From Botryobacter ruber (GTDB taxonomy: Bacteria > Bacteroidota > Bacteroidia > Cytophagales > Hymenobacteraceae): a stretch of DNA of 64,000 nucleotides. The translations under genes were made by a program, and so were the position numbers. The notes beneath the pieces are model-generated. The model saw only the letters and a program-made list of their open reading frames with translations, was not told where the DNA came from and made no database searches. Each line of letters starts with the position of its first letter. Positions within the stretch are counted from its first letter, which is position 1. Location: NCBI RefSeq assembly GCF_003347595.2, contig NZ_QCZK02000049.1:1-64000 (forward strand), written 5' to 3'. Positions 45,314 through 55,062 of this stretch are shown one piece after another.

Positions 45314-45347
45314 AATGTGGCAGTGGCTTTACGGGCATGCTGCGGTG

Positions 45348-46274
45348 TTACTGCTCCTTTTCCTGTTGCTTCTGCAGCCCCAGTTCTTCCGGCGGCTGGT
45401 AAAAACGCGTGGTCGGGTAGGCAAAGCTGATATCCGGCGCCTGTAAAAACTGCGTAATGATATCTTCCCAGATCTGGTTCTCGCTCTCGCGGCGGCCATT
45501 GATGTTGCACAGGTACCGAATGGTCAGTTTAACCCCTCTTCTCCGGACTTTGGTAAAGACTTTTGGTTTAAAATCCTTGTAAAAAATGAGGTGCCGCTGC
45601 GCCTTGATCTTTACCCGTTGGGCCGTTGCCTCGTTTAAATCCACGGAACGGGCTATAGCAATTTCTTCTAAAATGGACTTCGCTTTTTGCCAGTTGCTTT
45701 CAAAGGTCACCAGCACTTTTATTTCATTCCAGAGAAAAGGAAAAATGTAACTGTAGTTGATCTGCGGGTTTGTAAACACCTGCCCGTTGGGTATATGCAC
45801 CACGCGCCCCGTTGCCTGGTCGGAATCCACCCACTGCCCGAGCTCGTTGAGCGTAAACTGGAAAAACGTAATGTCAATCACATCGCCCACATAATCGTTT
45901 ATCTCGATGCGGTCGCCTACCCGGAAAGGCCGTTTCCAGATCAGGAAAAGCCAGCCAAACATATTGGTGATGGGGTCGCGCAAAGCCACCACCAGGCCCG
46001 CCGATAACAGTCCCAGGAAAGTGGCAATGGACTCGAAACCGTTAAACCAGATATTGGATAAGAAGATGATACCAAACCCGGTAACAACATAATTGATCGT
46101 CTTTTTCCACTGGTAAAACTTCCGGGAGTCGGTCTGCCGCCTGGAGGCAATCCGCACCAGCAACTTTCTCAGAATCCAGAGAACGACCAGCAGGACAACT
46201 GTAGACAGGATGCTACCCTGTGCTGCAGGAGACAAACCCAACACTTCCTCTATCCAGTGCTCTACCTTTCGCAT
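45348..46274 (-). CDS. Small-conductance mechanosensitive channel, MscS family
   Basis: Releases solutes on hypo-osmotic shock. 308 residues. TM helices at about 18-36, 60-80 and 85-105. The pore-lining TM3 and the start of the beta domain are visible as GLLSAGLVVALRDPITNMFGWLFLIWKRPFRVGDRIEI. VVHIPNGQVFTNPQINYS is the expected beta-domain motif. A charged tail ends QKQQEKEQ. The operon partner upstream on the minus strand may be the ferritin-like gene, 103 bases away. Confidence 0.9.
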   Translation of the reverse strand: MRKVEHWIEEVLGLSPAAQGSILSTVVLLVVLWILRKLLVRIASRRQTDSRKFYQWKKTINYVVTGFGIIFLSNIWFNGFESIATFLGLLSAGLVVALRDPITNMFGWLFLIWKRPFRVGDRIEINDYVGDVIDITFFQFTLNELGQWVDSDQATGRVVHIPNGQVFTNPQINYSYIFPFLWNEIKVLVTFESNWQKAKSILEEIAIARSVDLNEATAQRVKIKAQRHLIFYKDFKPKVFTKVRRRGVKLTIRYLCNINGRRESENQIWEDIITQFLQAPDISFAYPTTRFYQPPEELGLQKQQEKEQ

Positions 46275-46377
46275 GAAGATTTTATTTTCTGCTTACGAAC
46301 ATGAAAGAATAGGGATAGGGATAAAATGTAACGCTTTACCCGGAACAGGAAAGTGGGATTCAAAACGGAAGCATTTC

Positions 46378-46689
46378 TTACCCGTGCTCTTCGGCCTCGT
46401 CGCCATGCTCCACAATATTTCCTTCTTTAAACAAAATGCCCTGCAGTATCCGGCGCCAGGTGGGCTTCTGCCGGAGCAGGAATTCCAGGTCCATGCCAAA
46501 GTGCTTGAACTCTTCTTTCTGGGCATTGCGCATAATCGCTTTTGCTTCCTCGTTCTTCTCTACCGAAATGCGCTGCTCGTACCAGTTAATGGCTTCTGCT
46601 TCTTCTGTGAGCGAAACAATCATACGGGCAAATGTCCTGGTTTCGTCTGATAATTCGTGTGGTGGTTCGTGGTACTGATCGAATGCCAT
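46378..46689 (-). CDS. Encapsulated-ferritin-type (EncFtn) protein, orphan
   Basis: 103 residues. It follows the Rhodospirillum rubrum EncFtn pattern as I recall it: YHEPPHELSDETR, VSLTEEAEAINWYEQR (E29, E30, E32, W36, Y37) and AQKEEFKHFGMDLEFL (E59, E60, H63). These correspond to the known ferroxidase and entry-site residues with a two-residue offset. EncFtn oxidises ferrous iron and delivers it into an encapsulin nanocompartment. The C-terminus EHGDEAEEHG does not look like an encapsulation peptide, and no encapsulin shell gene lies beside it in this window. So it may work alone or with a distant shell. Confidence 0.82.
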   Translation of the reverse strand: MAFDQYHEPPHELSDETRTFARMIVSLTEEAEAINWYEQRISVEKNEEAKAIMRNAQKEEFKHFGMDLEFLLRQKPTWRRILQGILFKEGNIVEHGDEAEEHG

Positions 46690-46857
46690 AAGGTGATTTT
46701 TTTTAGTGTAGCAAGTTTAGTTTTGTCTGCCGCTGACAAGCGTTCTGCAGCTGTCTGTAAGCAAACCTATATACTGCGGGAGCCTGCTATTTGTTATTGC
46801 CTCTTTCATCGCGGTAATTTTAGCCTGGCGCAACGGCGTTTGGCACTCCGGCGTTCT

Positions 46858-46887
46858 GCTGCGCCTGCCACCACACCCACTGCTCCT
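46858..46887 (+). repeat. Dispersed 28-bp element (family A)
   Basis: GCTGCGCCTGCCACCACACC then CACTGCTCCT; three mismatches. It sits about 55 bases upstream of the HAD gene start. Confidence 0.6.
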
Positions 46888-46941
46888 TCAACCACTTTAC
46901 AGGCCTTACGTATCTACGTGCAATCTTTACCTAACACAACA

Positions 46942-47583
46942 ATGGCAACAGAAAAGGCTCAGGATACAGGCGGAAAGAATGAAGAACTACAGCTTGCCGT
47001 TTTCGACTTAAACAAAACGTTCTATCACAAAAGCTCGAAGGAAGAATTCTATAAATTTATTCTGACCAAAGAACCCAAACGCCTCTCCTACATTTTTGAG
47101 ATGGCTTATTTCAAACTCCTCAACAAGCTTAACCAGATCAGGCAAACCGAATTCAAAGAAAACTTTTTCAACTACCTCGACAAGCTCCCGCCCGACAAAG
47201 TGGAAGCGTATGCTATAGAATTCTGGAAAAAGGAATTCCCGGAAAACTTTAACCAGGAAATCATGAGCCGCCTCGACAGCATGAAAAAAGACGGGGTTAA
47301 AATTGTCTGCGCCACCGGCGGTCTTGAAGTGTACGTGAAGCCCCTGTTCCGCCTCTTCGAGGTCGATGGCATGGTGGGAACACGCGTAAAGTATACAAAC
47401 AAAACCTACCTGGTAAAAGGCGAAGCCTGCAAGGGCGAGGAAAAGCTACGCCGGCTGAACAGCCTCTTCAACGGGAAAAAATACAGGATCCTGGAAGCCT
47501 ATTCCGACAAAAAAGAAGAAATGCTTGAAAAAGCCGAAAAAGCATTCCTGGTAAAAAAAGGCAATTTGCAACCAATGGAGTAA
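46942..47583 (+). CDS. HAD-superfamily protein with altered catalytic motif
   Basis: 213 residues from the ATG at 46942 (MATEKAQDTGGKNEE); the frame is open to 46657 but that stretch includes a repeat and is probably non-coding. HAD class IB layout (phosphoserine phosphatase-like): motif I FDLNKTF (D22, N24), helical cap, motif II CATGG, motif III/IV region EAYSDKKEEM. The second motif I aspartate, the general acid/base in phosphatases, is Asn. So hydrolysis may be weak or of another kind. Lies between minus-strand genes. Confidence 0.75.
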   Translation: MATEKAQDTGGKNEELQLAVFDLNKTFYHKSSKEEFYKFILTKEPKRLSYIFEMAYFKLLNKLNQIRQTEFKENFFNYLDKLPPDKVEAYAIEFWKKEFPENFNQEIMSRLDSMKKDGVKIVCATGGLEVYVKPLFRLFEVDGMVGTRVKYTNKTYLVKGEACKGEEKLRRLNSLFNGKKYRILEAYSDKKEEMLEKAEKAFLVKKGNLQPME

Positions 47584-47603
47584 AAGCCAGAAGCATCCTG
47601 TTA

Positions 47604-47626
47604 GCGCGGGCGGCTCCTGCCCGCGC
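47604..47626. terminator. GC-rich hairpin between convergent genes
   Basis: GCGCGGGC / GCCCGCGC perfect 8-bp stem, 7-base loop, between the HAD gene end (47583) and the minus-strand gene end (47659). There is no T-run. Confidence 0.4.
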
Positions 47627-47658
47627 CACAAAAAAACAACCTGAACGGAATCAAAAAA

Positions 47659-48270
47659 TCAAGGCTCTACATAGTCGTACCCTTCGTGAATGTACGGATA
47701 CCGCTTCGGCTTATCGGACTTGCGCAGCACATGCCCTTCGTTGATATAATCGAACACCAGACCCGCTGCTAAGGCATACACCCCATGGTGCAGCGCGTCC
47801 ACCGCAATCTGCTTCGGCGACCACTCCGTAACGGGTTCCGACGCATTGGCCGCAGGCAACATGACCATGGCCGTTGTCCAGATCGAGCCGAAATGGATGG
47901 CAGTGGCCGGCCAGCCCGTTACGCCTACGGCAGAAAGCAGCCCCCGTCCGATCCCCCAGCTGGTGCCGTACTGCCAGTGCATCAGGTTGGCAAAGCGTTC
48001 GGTGTGTTCCTCTTTTACCTGCCGGTTTGTTTTTCCGGGCTCCACCGGTTCCCCTCTGAGCTCGGCTGTTTCCGTTTTATTGCTGGGGGCCACGCCTAAC
48101 ACCTGACCGGCCACCTTTGCCGGAGCAGGGCTCGGCTCCCGCTTTGTAAAATACATCTCAATCATTTGCGAGATAGTAATAGCTGCCGTACCGGCCAGTC
48201 CGGCCAGCAGACCTCTTCCGACTGCATCGCCCAGCGTAGCCAGGGCATGTTGTGTACTGTTGCTGCTCAT
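47659..48270 (-). CDS. Hypothetical membrane-associated protein
   Basis: 203 residues from the ATG at 48270 (MSSNSTQHALATLGDAV); the upstream extension to 48432 looks non-coding. Hydrophobic segments at about 18-36 (GLLAGLAGTAAITISQM), 110-140 (WGIGRGLLSAVGVTG, IHFGSIWTTAMVMLP) and 160-178 (VDALHHGVYALAAGLVFDYI). The glycine-rich first helix and overall layout recall YagU/DUF1440-like inner-membrane proteins, but I am not sure. Divergent from the MgtC-like gene, 180 bases apart. Confidence 0.6.
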   Translation of the reverse strand: MSSNSTQHALATLGDAVGRGLLAGLAGTAAITISQMIEMYFTKREPSPAPAKVAGQVLGVAPSNKTETAELRGEPVEPGKTNRQVKEEHTERFANLMHWQYGTSWGIGRGLLSAVGVTGWPATAIHFGSIWTTAMVMLPAANASEPVTEWSPKQIAVDALHHGVYALAAGLVFDYINEGHVLRKSDKPKRYPYIHEGYDYVEP

Positions 48271-48450
48271 GATGTTGTTTCTTTTCTGGATTGATGAAGA
48301 ATTACACTTACTACGGTATACACGGAAAGTATGGTTCGGATGAAAGCCACAGCACAAAAAAATAAGCTCAAACAAAAGAATCAGGAACAGTTTATAACTT
48401 CCTTCCGGTAAACCAACGTATCTGTAGGGCAACCTGAAAAGATAAATTTT

Positions 48451-49743
48451 ATGGAGCCGGAGCTTTTTCAGAAACTTGCTATTTCCCTTGGGTTAGGCCT
48501 GCTGGTCGGGCTGCAGCGGGAGTATAAAGAATCGAAGCTGGCCGGCATCCGTACTTTTCCGTTAATCACGCTTTTAGGATCAGTAGCGGCCCTTCTGTCT
48601 TCCGAATTTGGAGGATGGATAGTGGCGGCAGGTTTTATCGGAATGGCCGGCATGATCATGATCGCCAACCTGATCCTGCGCAAACCCGAAACCACAGAGA
48701 TAGGGCTCACAACCGAAGTAGCCATGTTGCTGATGTATGCGCTGGGCGCTTACGTAATGGCTGGCGACGGTACCATTGCCGTAGCACTGGGCGCTACAGT
48801 GGCCATGCTGCTCCACCTGAAGGGCACGCTGCACCGCTTCGTGTCCCGCATCGGCGAGAAAGACATCAAAGCCATTATGCAGTTTGCCGTTATCTCGCTG
48901 GTTATCCTGCCCGTGCTGCCCGACCAAACCTATGGTCCTTATGATGTGCTCAACCCACGGAACATCTGGCTGATGGTGGTGCTGATCGTGGGAATCGGGT
49001 TATTGGGTTACTTCGCCTACAAGTTATTCGGCGAAAAGGCAGGCTCCATTCTGGGAGGCATTTTAGGCGGCATTATTTCCAGCACGGCCACCACCGTTAC
49101 CTACGCCCGCCGCACCAAAAGCGGCAGCGATGTAACCATGCTGGCGGCCCTGGTTATTTTCATCGCCTCCACGGTAGCGCTGGTGCGTGTTTTAATCGAA
49201 ATGGCAGTAGTAGCTCCTGCCACCATGCCACAGGTAGCGCCTCCCTTTGCGGTTCTGTTTTTGTTGATGCTGCTGGTTGCGGTAATAGCCTATTTCTTTA
49301 AAAGAAACGAAGAGGAAAAAATGCCGGAGCAAAGCAACCCGGCACAGCTCCGGACTGCGCTGGTTTTCGGATCGATCTATGCCGTTGTCATCCTGGCCAC
49401 CGCAGCCGCCCGCGATTACCTGGGCAGCAAAGGCATGTACCTCGTGGCCTTTATTTCGGGCCTTACGGATGTGGATGCCATCACCCTCTCTACGGCCCGG
49501 CTCATGAACACCGGCGGCATTGTGCCGGACAACGGCTGGCGCATTATCCTGGTAGCAACCCTTTCGAACCTCGTTTTTAAAGCGGCCTTAGCAGGATTTC
49601 TGGGGAGCCGGAGCCTGTTTGGCCGTGTGGCTGTCATGTTCAGCCTGGTAGTGGCTGGCGGCCTGCTCCTGCTCTGGCTGTGGCCCGAGGACCTGGTGCT
49701 GTTCCAGGAAATGCTGGGGGGCGGCAAAGCACAGGAAAAGTAA
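48451..49743 (+). CDS. MgtC/SapB-family membrane protein with DUF4010 domain
   Basis: 430 residues, about 11-12 TM helices. The N-terminal MgtC-like part opens LAISLGLGLLVGLQREYKESKLAGIRTFPLI with the conserved GLQRE motif. The C-terminal two-thirds is DUF4010-like, with GGILGGIISSTATTVTYARR, FISGLTDVDAITLSTARL and a final helix LLLLWLWPEDL. The family is linked to magnesium homeostasis and acid stress in other bacteria; transport itself is unproven. A short polar loop NEEEKMPEQSNPAQL lies near 290. Confidence 0.85.
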   Translation: MEPELFQKLAISLGLGLLVGLQREYKESKLAGIRTFPLITLLGSVAALLSSEFGGWIVAAGFIGMAGMIMIANLILRKPETTEIGLTTEVAMLLMYALGAYVMAGDGTIAVALGATVAMLLHLKGTLHRFVSRIGEKDIKAIMQFAVISLVILPVLPDQTYGPYDVLNPRNIWLMVVLIVGIGLLGYFAYKLFGEKAGSILGGILGGIISSTATTVTYARRTKSGSDVTMLAALVIFIASTVALVRVLIEMAVVAPATMPQVAPPFAVLFLLMLLVAVIAYFFKRNEEEKMPEQSNPAQLRTALVFGSIYAVVILATAAARDYLGSKGMYLVAFISGLTDVDAITLSTARLMNTGGIVPDNGWRIILVATLSNLVFKAALAGFLGSRSLFGRVAVMFSLVVAGGLLLLWLWPEDLVLFQEMLGGGKAQEK

Positions 49744-50385
49744 AACGGGAGTCTAAAAAGGTTGCTGCAGCAGCCACCAATCCCGCTGCACTTTCATTAT
49801 TCAACTAATTTTTATGCAATTAACAATCATTTCATATTTTAAAGTCACTCCAGGGGCTGCCTTTTATTTGTGAAGATTTGTTCGCTGCTCCACTGGCGAC
49901 TCCACGTTTTGGCAGATTTATTCTTACCCGCTCAATCCTTTTGTTAAAGATAGCTCCTCTTTTCATCAACTTTTCAGCCATATTTCTAAGAGCTACTATT
50001 TTACCCACTACGCCAAGTGCAATAAAATTTCAACATACAACTAATGTTACAACATTAGCCCACTCTTGAAGCTGTTTTGAAAAATGGCCAAAATCTCATT
50101 TAAACGCACATTTTATGCATTTGAAGTAGTAAAGACGTAGTATGAAAGTATGATTGCAGTACCCTAACATTCGTTAGCTTACAAAAATCTTCCCTAGCTT
50201 GCCGACATCAAATTCAGATAACCCTAAAAAGTCGCTTATGCTAAAACTTTACAACTGTAACATGGGCTGGACCCGCAAACATTATTCACTTTCATTAGTT
50301 GAAATATATACCGGCATCACTCCCATCCTTACCTGTCCACCTTTTATGAAAGATTACCATGAGCCAGCTAACACAAATTATTAAC
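49744..50385. other. Intergenic upstream region of the glucan locus
   Basis: About 640 bases, AT-rich. A minus-strand frame reads NFIALGVVGKIVALRNMAEKL then KRIERVRINLPKRGVASG without a recognised family or certain start; I do not call it. The promoter and operators of the SusC operon should lie in the last 200 bases. A weak GCAGCAGCCACC trace (49766) is too degenerate to assign. Confidence 0.4.
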
Positions 50386-53300
50386 ATGAGGAAATATTCA
50401 CATTTGGCAATATCCTGTGCCATTACTGCAGCTGTCTGTGTGCCCGCTGTTTCTTTTGCCGGTGCCGTGCCTGCTTCTAGCCACACAAGCAGTAAACGGG
50501 TTGTTGGCACCATCTCGGGGCGCATTACCAATGAAGCCGGAGAGCCATTATTAGGCGCCAGTGTAGGCCTGAAAGGTACCACCACCGGCACCATTACCGA
50601 TATGGATGGGAAATTTACCCTTCCCGTTCCGGATGAAGGCGGAACACTGGTTATCTCGTACGTAGGGCACCAGACGAAAGAGGTGCTCGTTTCTCCCGGA
50701 CAAACAACCCTGAATGTAACATTGCAGCTTAATGCCAATGCCCTCGAAGAGGTGGTGGTAGTCGGCTATGGCGTTCAAAAGAAAAGCGTGGTAACAGGGG
50801 CTATATCAAGTGTAAGTGCTTCCGACCTGGAGAACATGCCTGTGTTCCGGGTGGAGCAGTCGCTGCAGGGCCGCACCTCCGGTCTTACCATTACCACCAG
50901 TTCCGGCCAGCCTGGTGCAGCGGCCACCGTACGGGTACGCGGCACCACGACCATCAACAACAGCGATCCGTTGTATATCGTGGATGGTGTGCAGGTTACC
51001 GGTGGCATAGACTACCTGAACCAGGCGGATATCGAATCAATTGAAGTGCTGAAGGATGCCGCATCGGCAGCCATCTACGGTGCACGTGCAGCAAACGGGG
51101 TGGTTATCGTGTCCACCCGCAAAGGGAAAAGTGGACAGATGGCGGTGAACTACAACGGTTTTGTGGGTACACAGGCTCCCTGGCGCAAGCTCGACCTGCT
51201 GGATGCCCGCGAATATGCCACGCTTTACAACGAAGCCAGTGTAGCAGGCGGCGGTCCTATCCGTTTCCAGAACCCGGATGCGCTTGGTGAAGGAACAGAC
51301 TGGCAAAGTGCTGTTTTCAGCGATAATGCGCCCATACAAAACCACGAACTGAGCGTATCGGGCGGAAGCGAAAAATCGACATACTTTGCCTCGTTCGGCT
51401 ACCTGAACCAGGAAGGTATTGTGGCCCCGGATAAGTCGAAATACGAGCGCTTTACGGTTCGCCTGAACTCTTCCCACAAGATTACCAAAGCCATTACTTT
51501 TGGCAACAACCTGGGCTATACCCGTACTGCCTCCAACGGTATTGAACCTAACAGCGAGTGGGGTTCTCCTCTGAACAGGGCCATAAACATGGATCCGCTT
51601 ACGCCTGTCATCGAAACGGATCCTGCCCGCCTCAATGCCTCACCGTTTACAGACCAGCCCGTGGTGCGCGATGCAATGGGCAGGCCCTACGGCATCTCAC
51701 AGTATGTGTTCTCTGAGATACTCAACCCGGTAGCCGCGCTTGCTGTTTTACAAAATAAGGGCTGGTCTGATAAAATTGTGGGCAATGTGTTTGCAGAAGT
51801 GGAGCCACTGAATGGTCTGAAATTAAGATCCAGCATGGGTGTTGACCTGGCTTTCTGGGGCGGCGAGAATTTCGACCCGGTTTACTACCTGAGCGGCACC
51901 TTCAATAATACCCTGAACGATTATTCCCGAAACGCTAACCGCGGCATGTTCTGGCTGCTCGAAAATACGGCCTCTTATACCCGTGTGATCGGTCGCCACA
52001 ACATCACAGCACTGGCGGGCACCTCTGCCCAGCGCAACTACGGCGAGATGCAGGGCGGCCTGAAGTCGGGGATTCCTGCTACCAACCTGGAAGAGGCTTC
52101 ACTGGCTTTCCCGGTCGCTAACGAAAACCAGTTATTCTACGGCAGTGAGTACCAGGAAACGCTGGCTTCGCTGTTCGGCAGGGTAACTTATAATTACGAT
52201 GAAAAATACCTCTTTACCGGCATCGTGCGTCGCGATGGTTCCTCCCGCTTCGGCTCCAATAACAAGTACGGCGTTTTCCCGTCGGTTTCTGTTGGTTGGG
52301 TAGCGTCGCGTGAGGGCTTCTTCCCTGAAAACAATGTAGTAAACTTCCTTAAAATAAGAGGTTCCTACGGCGTTAACGGCAACAACCAGATCGGAGATTT
52401 CCGTTACCTGCCTACGGTAAGCGGTGGACGGAACTACACCATGGGTTATGGCCCGGATGCCCAACTGGTAAACGGTGTAAGCCCGAATGCGCTTTCTAAC
52501 CCCGACCTGCGCTGGGAGGAAACATCCCAGGCAAACATTGGATTTGATGCCAACCTTTTCCAGGATTTCAACCTGACGTTTGATTACTACAACAAGAAAA
52601 CAAGCGGTATGCTGCTTGACATTGCCATTCCGTGGTATGCAGGTAATAACGGACCGGTAGGCAACATTGCCGACATGGAAAACAGGGGCTATGAACTAGA
52701 AATAGGTTACGGCAAAACGGTAGGTGACTTTACCTTCGATATCAGCAGCAACGTATCGTACCTCAAAAACGAAGTTACCTTCCTGGGCGAAGACAAAGAA
52801 TTCCTGAATGGACAGGTTTTCGGCCCATCCGGTGAAGTATTCACCCGCACCGAAGTAGGTAAGCCTGTTGGTTTCTTCTATGGCTTTAAAAATAATGGCC
52901 TGTTCCAGAACGAGGAAGAAGTAGCCAGCTATGTAAACAGCGAAGGAAACTTGCTGCAGCCAAACGCAAAGCCAGGTGACTTCCGTCGCGTTGATACCAA
53001 TAACGACGGTATCATCGACAACGACGACCGCACCATGATTGGCAACCCTACCCCCGACTGGACCTACGGCTTTACAACCTCTGTTAAATGGAAAAACTTT
53101 GATATCATGGTGTTCGGTCAGGGCATAGCCGGAAACGATGTGTTTAAAGCTATCAGGCGTTACGACCTGCAGGGTGCCAACTGGACCACTGCAGCGCTTG
53201 GCCGCTGGACGGGCGAAGGCAGCACCAACAGCTTCCCGAGGCTGTCTCTTAACGACCCGAACCAGAACTTCAGCCGCAGCTCCGACTTTTATGTAGAAGA

Positions 53301-53532
53301 CGGTTCTTACTTCCGGATAAAAGTCCTGCAACTGGGTTGTTCCCTTCCGCAGGCCATCAGCAGCAAAGCAGGCCTGAACAAAGTGCGCTTTTATGTTACC
53401 GGCAACAACATCCTCACCTTTACCAACTACACCGGTTTCGACCCTGAAATTGGCGGAGGAAGCTTTGGTGTAGACCGTGGCATATACCCACAGGCCCGCT
53501 CTTACATGGTTGGCGTAAATCTTGGCTTTTAA
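50386..53532 (+). CDS. susC: SusC/RagA-type TonB-dependent outer-membrane receptor
   Basis: Imports oligosaccharides through the outer membrane with its SusD lid. 1048 residues from the ATG at 50386 (MRKYSHLAISCAITAAV, signal peptide ending VSFAGA); an upstream ATG at 50359 adds nine residues. Order: carboxypeptidase-like domain (ISGRITNEAGEPLLGASV), TonB box region (LEEVVVVGYGVQKK), plug (GQPGAAATVRVRGTTTINNSDPLYIVDG), 22-strand barrel ending in YMVGVNLGF. Complete. First gene of the operon with susD, the PKD lipoprotein, GH16 and GH3. Confidence 0.95.
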   Translation: MRKYSHLAISCAITAAVCVPAVSFAGAVPASSHTSSKRVVGTISGRITNEAGEPLLGASVGLKGTTTGTITDMDGKFTLPVPDEGGTLVISYVGHQTKEVLVSPGQTTLNVTLQLNANALEEVVVVGYGVQKKSVVTGAISSVSASDLENMPVFRVEQSLQGRTSGLTITTSSGQPGAAATVRVRGTTTINNSDPLYIVDGVQVTGGIDYLNQADIESIEVLKDAASAAIYGARAANGVVIVSTRKGKSGQMAVNYNGFVGTQAPWRKLDLLDAREYATLYNEASVAGGGPIRFQNPDALGEGTDWQSAVFSDNAPIQNHELSVSGGSEKSTYFASFGYLNQEGIVAPDKSKYERFTVRLNSSHKITKAITFGNNLGYTRTASNGIEPNSEWGSPLNRAINMDPLTPVIETDPARLNASPFTDQPVVRDAMGRPYGISQYVFSEILNPVAALAVLQNKGWSDKIVGNVFAEVEPLNGLKLRSSMGVDLAFWGGENFDPVYYLSGTFNNTLNDYSRNANRGMFWLLENTASYTRVIGRHNITALAGTSAQRNYGEMQGGLKSGIPATNLEEASLAFPVANENQLFYGSEYQETLASLFGRVTYNYDEKYLFTGIVRRDGSSRFGSNNKYGVFPSVSVGWVASREGFFPENNVVNFLKIRGSYGVNGNNQIGDFRYLPTVSGGRNYTMGYGPDAQLVNGVSPNALSNPDLRWEETSQANIGFDANLFQDFNLTFDYYNKKTSGMLLDIAIPWYAGNNGPVGNIADMENRGYELEIGYGKTVGDFTFDISSNVSYLKNEVTFLGEDKEFLNGQVFGPSGEVFTRTEVGKPVGFFYGFKNNGLFQNEEEVASYVNSEGNLLQPNAKPGDFRRVDTNNDGIIDNDDRTMIGNPTPDWTYGFTTSVKWKNFDIMVFGQGIAGNDVFKAIRRYDLQGANWTTAALGRWTGEGSTNSFPRLSLNDPNQNFSRSSDFYVEDGSYFRIKVLQLGCSLPQAISSKAGLNKVRFYVTGNNILTFTNYTGFDPEIGGGSFGVDRGIYPQARSYMVGVNLGF

Positions 53533-53551
53533 TCTTTAAACTGCTACAGTA

Positions 53552-55051
53552 ATGAAAATCAAAAATATAGTATTACCCGCGCTTTTTGTGGCTGCTTCAG
53601 CCTCGTTCAGCGCCTGCGACAAAGAATTTCTGGAGCTGCAGCCCAGAGGAACCGAACTGGAAGACAACTTCTACAAAAATGAAGAGCAGTTGTTCCAAGG
53701 CCTTGTGTCTGTTTATGATGTGATGCAGTGGGGCACCAGCGGCGGCTACACCATGAAGATGCCCCTGCTCACGGTTGCCTCTGACGAGGCGCACGCAGGT
53801 GGCAGCGATGCCTCCGATCAGCCTACCTGGGTACGCTGGGATAATTTCACCATAGACCCTTTTATAAGCCCGGCTCCCGGTATCTGGCAAAAGAACTTTA
53901 CCGGTATCTACAGAGCCAACCTGCTCCTGAGTAAACTCGAAAATGCTACCGGCATCGACCCAGCCTTCAGCAGTCGTGCCGCGGCAGAAGCAAAAGCACT
54001 GAGAGCCTACTTCTACTTCGACCTGATGCGCTTCTTTGGGAATGTGCCGCTCATTACAAAAGCGATACCTACTAGCGAACTTTACAGCCAGAAACAGGCA
54101 GCGCCGGCAGATGTGTATGCCCAAATCGAGAAAGACCTGCAAGAGGCACGCGCTGTTCTGCCACCCACCATTCCGGCTAATGAAAAAGGAAGACTAAGCA
54201 AATGGGCGGCAACAGCAATCCTTGGTAAAGTAATTATGTTCCGGAACGATAATGCCCGTATGGCAGAGGCAGCAGCTTTGTTTAACGAAGTAAACACCCA
54301 GGGTAACTACAGGCTCCTCGACAACTTTGGAGACATTTTTAATCCCGCTAACAAATTCAACACCGAGTCAATCCTTGAAATACCGCATTCAAACCTTTCT
54401 TCCTGGGGCGACTGGGGCTGGGTAAATGGCGGAGAAGGTAATGTGGCGCCTCAGTTTATCGGGGCTGACGGCTATAATGGCCCCGACTTCGCATCCGGCT
54501 GGGGCTTTGCCCCTGTCTCGCTGGACCTGGTAAATGCCTTGCAGGGCGACCCCCGTTTTGAGCACACCATTATCGACGGGAATGCCTTACGGGCTGAGGG
54601 AGCCACCTACAACGAGCGCTACCAAAACACCAATTACTTTATCCGCAAATATGCGCCGGTCAAAGATTACCGCCACACCGGTGCCGGCAACCCGGAACTG
54701 AACTGGCCTATCAACGAAATTGAAATCAGGCTAGCCGACACCTATCTCCTGGAAGCAGAAGCGATTGTACGTAGTGGCGGCGATATCAGCAGGGCTAAAA
54801 TGCTGCTCGACGCTGTCCGCGCACGGGTGGGCTTACCGTCTGTACCGCCTACACTGGAAAATATCTACCGGGAGCGTCAGCTGGAACTGGCCACCGAAGG
54901 CCACCGCTTTTTTGACCTGGTGCGCACAGGCAGGGCGGCTGCCGTGCTGGGGCCTTTAGGGTTCAAAGCAAATAAAAACGAGGTACTGCCCATTCCGCAA
55001 CAGGAAATAGACCTTACCAAAGGAGTTCTACAACAAAACAGGAACTATTAA
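53552..55051 (+). CDS. susD: SusD/RagB-type surface glycan-binding lipoprotein
   Basis: Lid that captures glycan for the SusC channel. 499 residues. Lipobox SFSAC (Cys22), then CDKEFLELQPRGTELEDNFYKNEEQLFQ, the TPR-like helices (AEAKALRAYFYFDLMRFFGNVPLIT), and the C-terminal RagB motif ENIYRERQLELATEGHRFFDLVRTG. Starts 19 bases after susC. The exact glycan is inferred from the GH16 and GH3 neighbours. Confidence 0.95.
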   Translation: MKIKNIVLPALFVAASASFSACDKEFLELQPRGTELEDNFYKNEEQLFQGLVSVYDVMQWGTSGGYTMKMPLLTVASDEAHAGGSDASDQPTWVRWDNFTIDPFISPAPGIWQKNFTGIYRANLLLSKLENATGIDPAFSSRAAAEAKALRAYFYFDLMRFFGNVPLITKAIPTSELYSQKQAAPADVYAQIEKDLQEARAVLPPTIPANEKGRLSKWAATAILGKVIMFRNDNARMAEAAALFNEVNTQGNYRLLDNFGDIFNPANKFNTESILEIPHSNLSSWGDWGWVNGGEGNVAPQFIGADGYNGPDFASGWGFAPVSLDLVNALQGDPRFEHTIIDGNALRAEGATYNERYQNTNYFIRKYAPVKDYRHTGAGNPELNWPINEIEIRLADTYLLEAEAIVRSGGDISRAKMLLDAVRARVGLPSVPPTLENIYRERQLELATEGHRFFDLVRTGRAAAVLGPLGFKANKNEVLPIPQQEIDLTKGVLQQNRNY

Positions 55052-55062
55052 TTTAAAAAAGC

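Noticed and set aside
45348..46689. Encapsulin nanocompartment operon
   Set aside because: The ferritin-like cargo is present, but the adjacent gene is a clear MscS channel, not an HK97-fold shell.
46657..46941. N-terminal extension of the HAD protein
   Set aside because: The stretch crosses a family A element and has no homologous look; MATEKAQ at 46942 gives a normal HAD N-terminus.
49860..50060. Small minus-strand gene in the gap before susC
   Set aside because: About 65 open codons with basic text but no recognised family, start signal or neighbour logic; noted only in the intergenic entry.
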